Assembly: GCA_025362415.1 (NCBI GenBank)
Contig: JANYGM010000232.1
Span: 1-5,222, forward strand
Length of the DNA stretch: 5,222 bases
Origin: a bacterium
GTDB taxonomy: Bacteria > Bacteroidota > Bacteroidia > Cytophagales > Thermonemataceae
Reading direction: 5' to 3'
The translations under genes and the position numbers were made by a program. The notes under the pieces are model-generated. The model saw nothing but the letters and a program-made list of their open reading frames with translations, had not been told where the DNA came from and did no database searches. Positions 1 through 5,022 of this stretch are shown piece by piece (within the stretch, counting starts at the first letter, position 1; each line of letters begins with the position of its first letter).

Positions 1-352
1 CTTTGAAATCACGCACACGAGGAAGCGCAACAGTCATAAGTCTGTCTAAAAATTCATACATTTTGTCGCCACGTAAAGTAACTTTTGCACCAATAGGCAC
101 GCCTTTACGCAACTTAAAGTTAGAAACATCTTTCTTAGAAAGTGTTGCAACCGCTTTTTGTCCGCTGATAGTTGTAAGCTCTTCAACGCCTTGTTCTACC
201 AATTTTTTATCTGCAACTGCAGCACCAATACCTTTATTGATAACAATTTTAGTAACTTTTGGTACTTGCATTACTGATTTGTACTGGAATTTTTCTTTCA
301 AAGATGACACTACTTCTTTGAGATATCTTTCTTTTATTCTTGGAGTAGCCAT
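1..352 (-). CDS. rplE: 50S ribosomal protein L5, N-terminal part (runs off the window)
   Basis: L5 binds 5S rRNA in the central protuberance of the large subunit and contacts the P-site tRNA and the small subunit. The visible 117 codons begin MATPRIKERYLKEVV and contain the family segments KSVMQVPKVTKIVINKGIG (about residues 24-42), ISGQKAV, FKLRKGVPIGAKVTLRG and the run ending in PRVRDFK at the window edge. These match L5 of other bacteria closely. L5 is usually about 180 residues, so roughly the last third lies outside the window; the gene is cut by the window, not broken. The ATG overlaps the rplX stop by one base (TAATG), which suggests translational coupling. Identity is secure from sequence and from its place after L24. 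Confidence 0.97.
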   Translation of the reverse strand, partial: MATPRIKERYLKEVVSSLKEKFQYKSVMQVPKVTKIVINKGIGAAVADKKLVEQGVEELTTISGQKAVATLSKKDVSNFKLRKGVPIGAKVTLRGDKMYEFLDRLMTVALPRVRDFK

Positions 353-702
353 TATTTTTTAATAATTATAATGTTATTAGTCTTCTTAGAGTATCTTTGT
401 AATTTACCTTTATCATCTCTTTTGCGCCCTGTACGTGTTGCTTCGCCTGTTGAAGGGTCTACAAGTTTCAAGTTGCTGATATGAATTGAGCTTTCTATCT
501 CTACTATTCCACCTTGTGGATTTTGAGCTGATGGTTTGACGTGTTTCTTCACAAGGTTAAGTCCTTCAACGAAAGCACGTTGTTTTTCAAGTACCATCTC
601 TTTGATGACACCTTTTTTGCCTTTTGCATCACCTGCAATCACAAGAACTGTGTCGCCTGACTTTACGTGCAATTTGCTTGGTATTTCTATATTTTTTCCC
701 AT
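352..702 (-). CDS. rplX: 50S ribosomal protein L24
   Basis: L24 is an early assembly protein of the large subunit that binds the 5' part of 23S rRNA and lies near the exit of the peptide tunnel. The 116-residue product carries the KOW motif at about residues 12-39 (HVKSGDTVLVIAGDAKGKKG), then the typical segments VEGLNLVKKHVKP and GGIVEIESSIHISNLKLVDP, followed by the TRTGRK region. Length is slightly above the 103-105 residues common elsewhere, with a Lys/Ile-rich C-terminus. The start is the only ATG in front of the KOW domain. It lies 12 bp after the rplN stop, and the stop overlaps the rplE start. Confidence 0.97.
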   Translation of the reverse strand: MGKNIEIPSKLHVKSGDTVLVIAGDAKGKKGVIKEMVLEKQRAFVEGLNLVKKHVKPSAQNPQGGIVEIESSIHISNLKLVDPSTGEATRTGRKRDDKGKLQRYSKKTNNIIIIKK

Positions 703-714
703 TGTTTCAAGTAA

Positions 715-1083
715 TTAAAGCACTTCTGGTGCTAGTGATACAATCTTCATAAATTGTTTTTCACGAAGTTCTCTAGCCACAGGTCCGAAAATACGAGTAC
801 CACGAGGCTCATCATTGTTATTAAGCAATACGGCTGCATTATCTTCAAAACGAATATAACTACCATCTTTGCGGCGTACTTCTTTGCGTGTACGCACTAT
901 AACCGCTCTAGAAACCGCTCCTTTTTTCATACTAGATGAAGAAAGAGCTGATTTTACCGTTACGATAATTTTATCTCCAATAGAAGCGTACTTTCTTTTA
1001 GTACCTCCTAAGACACGAATACAGAGAACTGTCTTTGCACCGCTATTGTCTGCTACGCTTAGCCTTGATTCTTGACGTATCAT
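715..1083 (-). CDS. rplN: 50S ribosomal protein L14
   Basis: L14 sits at the subunit interface, contacts 16S rRNA helix 14 through an intersubunit bridge, and is the binding site of the silencing factor RsfS in other bacteria. The 122-residue length is exactly the family norm. The N-terminus MIRQESRLSVADNSGAK, the middle CIRVLGGTKRKYASIGDKI and the C-terminal signature DEPRGTRIFGPVARELREKQ are all intact. The ATG lies 2 bp after the rpsQ stop, so the two are probably translationally coupled. In E. coli this gene opens a separate spc operon; no promoter or terminator can be seen before it here, so it is probably co-transcribed with the S10-type genes. Confidence 0.98.
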   Translation of the reverse strand: MIRQESRLSVADNSGAKTVLCIRVLGGTKRKYASIGDKIIVTVKSALSSSSMKKGAVSRAVIVRTRKEVRRKDGSYIRFEDNAAVLLNNNDEPRGTRIFGPVARELREKQFMKIVSLAPEVL

Positions 1084-1085
1084 AA

Positions 1086-1349
1086 TTATTTAGCTTTTTC
1101 AATGATTTCTACTAGTCGCCAGTTCTTTGTTTTACTCAAAGGGCGACATTCCATTATTTTAACTGTATCTCCAATAGCGCATTCCTGCTTCTCGTCGTGT
1201 GCCATAAACTTGGTAGTTTTTTTCATAAACTTACCATACATTGGGTGCTTTACCTTGCGTTCAATAGCGACAACAATAGATTTATTCATCTTGTTGCTTA
1301 CTACTTTCCCAACTTTCTCTTTTCTTATATTTCTTTCTAATGTTTCCAT
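1086..1349 (-). CDS. rpsQ: 30S ribosomal protein S17
   Basis: S17 is a primary 16S rRNA-binding protein with an OB fold, needed early in small-subunit assembly. From the chosen ATG the product has 87 residues, near the usual 80-90, starting METLERNIRKEKVGKVVSNK and containing RKVKHPMYGKFMKKTTKFMAHDE and the signature GDTVKIMECRPLSKTKNW. The open frame extends 10 codons upstream to a TTG at 1379, but that start would overlap the rpmC stop and add residues (LNNINFPNK) not expected in the family, so ATG 1349 is preferred. That leaves a 19-bp gap after rpmC. In E. coli S17 is the last gene of the S10 operon. Confidence 0.96.
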   Translation of the reverse strand: METLERNIRKEKVGKVVSNKMNKSIVVAIERKVKHPMYGKFMKKTTKFMAHDEKQECAIGDTVKIMECRPLSKTKNWRLVEIIEKAK

Positions 1350-1368
1350 TTTATTAGGGAAGTTTATG

Positions 1369-1563
1369 TTATTTAACAAGTTGTTTAGCAGTGATACTTG
1401 TAAGAATACGAGCCACCAATTTCTTGTTTTCTCTAATTCTCATTGGATTTTCCAGTGGAGAGATAGCGTGAGCGAGCTTTAACTTATACAAGGCTTCTTT
1501 CTCAGAGGCTAGCTTGGCAGTCAGCTCTTCTGCTGATAATGCCATTAATTCTTTGCTTGTCAT
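1369..1563 (-). CDS. rpmC: 50S ribosomal protein L29
   Basis: L29 is a small two-helix protein near the peptide exit tunnel, part of the docking site for trigger factor and SRP together with L23. The 64-residue product has the normal length. It shows a helical N-terminal half (ELMALSAEELTAKLASEKEA) and the family motif KLKLAHAISPLENPMRIREN followed by KKLVARILTSI. Its position between L16 and S17 is the conserved one. What is unusual is its upstream side: L16 and L29 normally nearly touch, but here a 326-bp repeat-filled gap separates them, so L29 cannot rely on close coupling to L16 translation. Confidence 0.97.
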   Translation of the reverse strand: MTSKELMALSAEELTAKLASEKEALYKLKLAHAISPLENPMRIRENKKLVARILTSITAKQLVK

Positions 1564-1604
1564 TACTTTGTTTTTTTATTTTTATTGTTTGATTTGGGGA
1601 GTCA

Positions 1605-1621
1605 GGGTGGTAACTGCACCC
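1605..1621. repeat. Small hairpin in the rpmC leader
   Basis: GGGTG (1605-1609) and CACCC (1617-1621) can pair around a 7-base loop, flanked by GGGG at 1596-1599. It is a G/C-rich island in AT-rich leader DNA about 45 bp upstream of the rpmC start. It could be a fragment of another dispersed repeat or an RNA structure in the mRNA. The evidence is base complementarity only. Confidence 0.35.
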
Positions 1622-1649
1622 CATCTCAAGTTTACTGTTTTGAATTACT

Positions 1650-1879
1650 AACCACCCCCAACCCCTCCTTAGGAAGGAGGGGAGTTTTTTGTTCTTTTCT
1701 GTGAAGTCAGGTGTTTCCACCTGACTTCAATAATGCGCTTTTAGATTTTTTTGTTGAGAAATTACTCCCAAAACGAATGCTTAAAATTTCATTTAAAGTC
1801 GGGTGGAAACACCCGACTTCACTAAAAAAGAAATTTTGTCTTTTATTCCCCTCCTTTGAAGGAGGGGCTAGGGGTGGTT
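1650..1879. repeat. Nested palindromic repeat element A between rplP and rpmC
   Basis: This 230-bp element is a palindrome of palindromes. The outermost arms are AACCACCCC (1650-1658) and its complement GGGGTGGTT (1871-1879). Inside each arm sits a 9-bp hairpin of CCCCTCCTT paired with AAGGAGGGG: 1662-1682 with a 3-base loop, and 1848-1867 with a 2-base loop. T-rich flanks follow, then a core with two further hairpins (1701-1822). No reading frame in it looks like a protein. The layout resembles a REPIN or MITE, that is, a non-autonomous repeat moved by a transposase acting in trans. GGAGGGG/GGGGTGGTT repeats of this kind seem to me common in Bacteroidota genomes, but that is memory, not a search. 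The element ends 10 bp from the rplP stop. Confidence 0.8.
1701..1822. repeat. Core double hairpin of element A
   Basis: Two hairpins are inverted copies of each other. The left one pairs 1702-1713 with 1718-1729 (12 bp, arm TGAAGTCAGGTG, loop TTTC). The right one pairs 1796-1805 with 1810-1819 (10 bp, arm AAGTCGGGTG, loop GAAA). A 66-base AT-rich spacer lies between them. The left stem has an A-T pair where the right has G-C, so both stems stay perfect. The same core recurs at 5074-5181. Confidence 0.85.
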
Positions 1880-1889
1880 GTAAAATCCC

Positions 1890-2306
1890 TTATTCTAAAT
1901 CTCTACGAACAGATAATCTTGTACGCATAGGTAGTTTTTGTGCTGCAAGTGCAAGCGCACGTTCTGCAATTTCTCTTGGAACGCCACCAGCTTCAAAAAT
2001 TATTGTACCAGGCTTGACACAAGCTACCCAATATTCTGGCGCACCTTTACCTTTACCCATACGTACTTCTGCTGGTTTTTTTGTGATAGGTTTGTCTGGG
2101 AAAACACGTATCCAAACTTGTCCTTCACGTTTCATTGCTCTAGTAACGGCAATACGAGCAGCCTCAATTTGGCGTGCCGTAATCCAGCCTATTTCTAGTG
2201 ATTTTATGCCAAAGTCGCCAAAAGAAAGTTCTGCTCCACGAGTAGCAAGTCCTTTTACACGTCCTTTTTGTTGTTTTCTAAATCTGGTTCTTTTTGGTTG
2301 TAACAT
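1890..2306 (-). CDS. rplP: 50S ribosomal protein L16
   Basis: L16 is a late-assembling large-subunit protein close to the A-site tRNA elbow and the peptidyl transferase region. The product is 138 residues, the usual length. It starts MLQPKRTRFRKQQKGRVKG and contains the LATRGAELSFGDFGIKSLE region, the arginine-rich ARQIEAARIAVTRAMKREG segment, and the signature KPAEVRMGKGKGAPEYWVA (about residues 77-95). Arg82 corresponds to the arginine that is hydroxylated in E. coli L16. The C-terminus APEYW to RRDLE is intact. Both sides are odd: its start lies about 290 bp from rpsC and its stop 326 bp from rpmC, with repeat DNA filling both gaps. The gene itself is undamaged. Confidence 0.98.
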   Translation of the reverse strand: MLQPKRTRFRKQQKGRVKGLATRGAELSFGDFGIKSLEIGWITARQIEAARIAVTRAMKREGQVWIRVFPDKPITKKPAEVRMGKGKGAPEYWVACVKPGTIIFEAGGVPREIAERALALAAQKLPMRTRLSVRRDLE

Positions 2307-2329
2307 TTTCTTATCTAGTTTATGGTACT

Positions 2330-2426
2330 TTTTAGTGTGTAGTGTTTTAGTGTGTAGTGTTTTAGTGAGTAGTGCTTTAGTGAGTAGTGTTTTAGTATGT
2401 AGTGAGTAGTGTTTTAGTGTGTAGTG
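2330..2426. repeat. Left half of an inverted 15-bp repeat array (six copies)
   Basis: Six copies of a 15-bp unit, consensus TTTTAGTGTGTAGTG, start at 2330, 2345, 2360, 2375, 2390 and 2412. A 7-base partial unit (AGTAGTG, 2405-2411) lies between the fifth and sixth. Copies 1, 2 and 6 are identical; the others differ at one or two positions (GTGAG or GTATG for GTGTG, C for the first T). The array starts 24 bp upstream of the rplP ATG, so in the mRNA it lies in the rplP leader. Confidence 0.9.
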
Positions 2427-2446
2427 GAATACATTGTACTATGTAA

Positions 2447-2470
2447 TTTATACACAATCTTGTGTATAAA
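2447..2470. repeat. Perfect palindrome at the centre of the 15-bp repeat array
   Basis: TTTATACACAA (2447-2457) pairs perfectly with TTGTGTATAAA (2460-2470) around a 2-base centre. Outside it, 2415-2433 and 2482-2500 also pair apart from one G/T position, so the palindrome caps a much longer inverted repeat. Each arm contains TTATACACA, which fits the DnaA-box pattern TTATNCACA; this may be chance. Confidence 0.85.
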
Positions 2471-2485
2471 ACTTCATCATTTGTA

Positions 2486-2605
2486 TTTCACTACACACTA
2501 TTTCACTACACACTACACACTACTTCACTACACACTATTTCACTACACACTACTTCACTAAAAAAACTATTTCACTACACACTACTTCACTAAAAAAACT
2601 ATTTC
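2486..2605. repeat. Right half of the inverted 15-bp repeat array, ending in the rpsC stop codon
   Basis: Units of the form YTTCACTACACACTA run from 2486 (2486, 2501, 2523, 2538, 2570), with a 7-base partial (2516-2522). Two 17-base variants (2553-2569 and 2585-2601) have an A7 run replacing ACACA. The 32 bp at 2535-2566 are repeated exactly at 2567-2598, and a third partial copy (CTATTTC, 2599-2605) covers the TAG stop and last two codons of rpsC. The 12-bp block CACTACACACTA is the complement of TAGTGTGTAGTG in the left half, so the two halves could fold into one long stem. Confidence 0.88.
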
Positions 2606-3387
2606 TTATTTCCGCCGTCTCTTCTGCGGTTTCTATCACCGCCGCCTTTTTTATCTCTATCAGTGCGGTTGTTGCGGTTGTTATCATTGTTGCCACGGTT
2701 ATTATTATTATTCGTAGCGGTTGCGTTGTTAGCTGGTTCTGCATTAGGAGAAAGGTCAGGCTTGCCATAAATCTCTCCTTTGAAAATCCAAACTTTCACA
2801 CCAATTTTACCATAAACCGTATCAGATTCAGAAATTGCATAATCAATGTCTGCACGAAGTGTATGCAAAGGCACACGACCTTCTTTATATTGTTCAGTAC
2901 GAGCCATATCAGCACCAGCCAAACGTCCAGAAAGTTTTACTTTGATACCTTCCGCACCCACACGCATAGCACCTGCAATTGCTTGCTTCATTGCTTTACG
3001 GTAAGAAATACGGGCTTTAATTTGTTGTGCAATGTTCTCACCAACAAGTTTAGCATCAAGTTCAGGGCGTTTTATTTCAAAGATATTGATTTGAACGTCT
3101 TTTCCTGTGATTTTCTTTAGTTCTTCTTTTACTTTATCCACCTCACTACCACCTTTACCAATTACCACACCAGGGCGTGCCGTTTGGATAGTAAGCGTAA
3201 TGCGTTTAAGTGTACGCTCTATAAGTACACGAGCAATACCCCCTTTAGGGATACGAGCATCAATGTATTTTCTTATTTTTTCGTCTTCTACAAGTTTTTC
3301 AGAGAAATCCTTGCCACCGTACCAGCTAGATTCCCAGCCTCTAACGATACCAAGACGAAAACCTATTGGATTTATTTTTTGTCCCAT
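2599..3387 (-). CDS. rpsC: 30S ribosomal protein S3 with a long disordered C-terminal tail
   Basis: S3 lies at the mRNA entry site of the small subunit and takes part in mRNA unwinding. The 262-residue product starts MGQKINPIGFRLGIVRGWES. It has the type-2 KH RNA-binding domain with the loop GVVIGKGG at residues 73-80, and then the C-terminal domain with YRKAMKQAIAGAMRVGAEG, KLSGRLAGADMARTE and GKIGVKVWIFKGEIYG. After the conserved fold (about residue 212) come 50 residues rich in Asn, Arg, Asp and Gly with no predicted structure; E. coli S3 is 233 residues. The tail is encoded partly by an ATT-type trinucleotide run near 2699-2712. Its TAG stop lies within the downstream 32-bp repeat. The next gene upstream, rplV, ends 17 bp away. 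Confidence 0.97.
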   Translation of the reverse strand: MGQKINPIGFRLGIVRGWESSWYGGKDFSEKLVEDEKIRKYIDARIPKGGIARVLIERTLKRITLTIQTARPGVVIGKGGSEVDKVKEELKKITGKDVQINIFEIKRPELDAKLVGENIAQQIKARISYRKAMKQAIAGAMRVGAEGIKVKLSGRLAGADMARTEQYKEGRVPLHTLRADIDYAISESDTVYGKIGVKVWIFKGEIYGKPDLSPNAEPANNATATNNNNNRGNNDNNRNNRTDRDKKGGGDRNRRRDGGNKK

Positions 3388-3404
3388 TGCGTTTGTTTGT
3401 TTGG

Positions 3405-3767
3405 TTATTTAGCTGATATAGTGATGTCCACGCTATCTATTTTGATTGTAAGGTGATTAGAACGCTTACGAATTCTATGTCCACGTCCTTGCGGTGCTGG
3501 GCTTAGTCTTTTCAGCATACGACCAGCATCAACGAAGATTTCTTTTACTACAAGATTTGCATCTTCTAGGTTAGTTTCAACGTTTTTCACTTGCCAATTA
3601 GCAATGGCAGTTAAAAGAACTCTCTCTACAGTTTGAGATGCGTGTTGCGGCTGAAACTTTAAAAGATTAAGTGCTTTGGTAACTTCCATTCCTCTGACAA
3701 GGTCTACTACAAGTCTCATCTTACGAGGAGATGTAGGTATATTTACGAGTTTTGCTATTGCTTCCAT
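3405..3767 (-). CDS. rplV: 50S ribosomal protein L22
   Basis: L22 binds all domains of 23S rRNA; its long beta-hairpin lines the peptide exit tunnel at the constriction near the macrolide site. The product has 120 residues, slightly above the 110 of E. coli. It starts MEAIAKLVNIPTSPRKMRLV, continues with the DLVRGMEVTKALNLLKF helix region and ends in VDAGRMLKRLSPAPQGRGHR plus IRKRSNHLTIKI, which is the tunnel hairpin (about residues 79-110). No deletion in the hairpin is apparent. The ATG at 3767 opens the conserved N-terminus. It lies 69 bp after rpsS, a longer gap than is usual here. Confidence 0.97.
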   Translation of the reverse strand: MEAIAKLVNIPTSPRKMRLVVDLVRGMEVTKALNLLKFQPQHASQTVERVLLTAIANWQVKNVETNLEDANLVVKEIFVDAGRMLKRLSPAPQGRGHRIRKRSNHLTIKIDSVDITISAK

Positions 3768-3782
3768 ATTGTTGTTATTGAG

Positions 3783-3834
3783 ATAATGTCAAAGGGTATT
3801 TTGTCGGATTACCGCTTTTTTTGTTAGACATTAT
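3783..3834. repeat. 8-bp inverted repeat in the rpsS-rplV gap
   Basis: ATAATGTC (3783-3790) and GACATTAT (3827-3834) are perfect complements spanning nearly the whole 69-bp gap, with 36 bases between them. The interior shows no strong further pairing and has a T7 run. It may be a weak mRNA structure ahead of rplV, or the eroded ends of an older insertion. The match is short enough to be chance. Confidence 0.4.
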
Positions 3835-3836
3835 GC

Positions 3837-4115
3837 TTATTTTTTACCTTTGTCTTTTTTGGCAATGTGTCCTCTGAAGTTACGAGTAGGAGAGAACTCA
3901 CCGAGTTTGTGTCCTACCATCAAATCAGTAACATAAACAGGAATAAATTTATTTCCGTTGTGTACTGCAAATGTATGCCCAATAAAGTCAGGAGAAATTG
4001 TAGAGCGTCTTGACCACGTCTTAATTACTGACTTTTTGCCTGCTTCATTCATATTCTCAATTTTCTTAAGAACTCTGAAATCTATATAAGGTCCTTTTTT
4101 TAGTGAACGTCCCAT
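3837..4115 (-). CDS. rpsS: 30S ribosomal protein S19
   Basis: S19 forms part of the small-subunit head with S13 and contacts the A-site region and intersubunit bridges. The product is 92 residues, exactly the family size. It begins MGRSLKKGPYIDFRVLKKIE and carries KTWSRRSTISPDFIGHTFAVHNG and the signature VTDLMVGHKLGEFSPTRNFR (about residues 62-81), ending in a lysine-rich tail. The ATG lies 3 bp after the rplB stop, consistent with tight coupling to L2. Order L2-S19-L22-S3 is the standard one. Confidence 0.98.
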   Translation of the reverse strand: MGRSLKKGPYIDFRVLKKIENMNEAGKKSVIKTWSRRSTISPDFIGHTFAVHNGNKFIPVYVTDLMVGHKLGEFSPTRNFRGHIAKKDKGKK

Positions 4116-4118
4116 AGT

Positions 4119-4943
4119 TTATTTTTTCTTTCTGCTAAGGATTAAACGGTTTGAATACTTCTTCTTGTTTCTTGTTTTCTTACCTTTTGCAAGTAAACCA
4201 TTGCGTGAGCGAGGCTGTCCACCAGATGAACGTCCTTCACCACCACCCATTGGGTGATCAACAGGGTTCATAGAAACCCCTCTGTTACGAGGTCTTACAC
4301 CTAACCAACGCTTTCTACCTGCTTTTCCAAGCTGTACGTTCATGTGGTCGGCATTAGATACTGTTCCTACTGTTGCAAGGCAATCAGCAAGTACCAATCT
4401 CATTTCACCAGAAGGCAATTTGAGCGTTACATAACTATCTACTTTTGCAAGTAATTGTGCATACGAACCAGCACTACGTGCCATTGTTGCACCTTTTCCT
4501 TTGCGTGTTTCAATGTTATGGACGATAGTACCAAGTGGCATATTGCCAAGCGGCAACGTATTTCCAATTTCTGGAGCTGCGTTTTTGCCTGAAACAATGA
4601 CTTGCCCTACTTTAAGTCCGTTAGGAGCAATAATGTAGCGTTTTTCTCCGTCTTTATAAAACAAAAGCGCAATACGAGCAGTGCGGTTTGGATCATATTC
4701 AATAGAGTGTACAGTTGCAGGAACGTCAAATTTTTCACGTTTAAAATCAATGATACGGTACATTTTCTTGTGTCCACCACCCATGTACCTCATTGTCATT
4801 TTTCCTTGTGCGTTACGCCCACCTGTACGTTTTAGTGGAGCAAGCAAAGATTTTTCTGGTGTGCTAGTGGTGATATCATCAAACACAGGCGCAATTCTAA
4901 ATCTTTGTCCAGGCGTAATTGGTCTTATTTTTTTTACTGCCAT
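4119..4943 (-). CDS. rplB: 50S ribosomal protein L2
   Basis: L2 is a primary 23S rRNA-binding protein needed for subunit association and peptidyl transferase activity. The product is 274 residues, the normal length. It starts MAVKKIRPITPGQRFRIAPV and has GGRNAQGKMTMRYMGGGHKK (residues 41-60), the RNA-binding OB and SH3-like core, GKGATMARSAGSYAQLLAK (149-167) and the C-terminal signature VDHPMGGGEGR with His230, equivalent to the catalytic-site-associated His229 of E. coli. The residue three after that His-Pro pair's start is Met (HPMGGG) where most bacteria have His; I recall this as normal in Bacteroidota. The gene expected upstream, rplW (L23), is not adjacent: at least 279 bp of non-coding DNA intervene. 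Confidence 0.98.
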   Translation of the reverse strand: MAVKKIRPITPGQRFRIAPVFDDITTSTPEKSLLAPLKRTGGRNAQGKMTMRYMGGGHKKMYRIIDFKREKFDVPATVHSIEYDPNRTARIALLFYKDGEKRYIIAPNGLKVGQVIVSGKNAAPEIGNTLPLGNMPLGTIVHNIETRKGKGATMARSAGSYAQLLAKVDSYVTLKLPSGEMRLVLADCLATVGTVSNADHMNVQLGKAGRKRWLGVRPRNRGVSMNPVDHPMGGGEGRSSGGQPRSRNGLLAKGKKTRNKKKYSNRLILSRKKK

Positions 4944-4951
4944 TTTTTTAT

Positions 4952-4968
4952 CTACATTATCAGTGTAG
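4952..4968. repeat. Small hairpin just upstream of the rplB start
   Basis: CTACA (4952-4956) pairs with TGTAG (4964-4968) around 7 bases, only 8 bp before the rplB ATG. In the mRNA this weak stem would lie where initiating ribosomes bind. It is a possible control or assembly-protein site, but is short and AT-rich enough to be chance. No consensus Bacteroidota promoter (TAnnTTTG) was found in this leader. Confidence 0.3.
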
Positions 4969-5022
4969 CCCTATAATTTATTTGAAAAACTATTTTTATA
5001 TAAAAAGAAGTTGTTTCAATTA

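Noticed and set aside
1350..1379. Upstream TTG start for rpsQ giving a 97-residue S17
   Set aside because: It would overlap the end of rpmC and add residues not expected in the family; the internal ATG gives normal length.
1072..1482. 136-codon plus-strand open frame over rpsQ and rpmC
   Set aside because: Antisense shadow of S17 and L29; no recognizable motif, composition of a reverse-complemented ribosomal gene.
1662..1700. Intrinsic terminator (9-bp G/C-rich stem followed by T-rich DNA on the plus strand)
   Set aside because: No plus-strand gene precedes it, and the stem has a symmetric partner at 1848-1867, so it is better explained as part of the nested repeat. On the minus strand no T-run directly follows either stem.
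1502..1720. 72-codon minus-strand frame upstream of rpmC
   Set aside because: It overlaps the rpmC start in another frame and translates the hairpins of element A; nothing suggests a protein.
1711..2409. 232-codon plus-strand open frame across the rplP region
   Set aside because: It runs antisense to the clear L16 gene and through repeat DNA at both ends; its product is low-complexity (VCSVLVSS repeats from the 15-bp array) with no family resemblance.
2330..2605. CRISPR array
   Set aside because: Repeats are 15 bp, contiguous, degenerate and in two inverted halves; there are no unique spacers of constant length and no cas genes.
2550..2768. 72-codon minus-strand frame over the end of rpsC
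   Set aside because: Out-of-frame reading of the S3 tail and the 32-bp repeats; low-complexity product.
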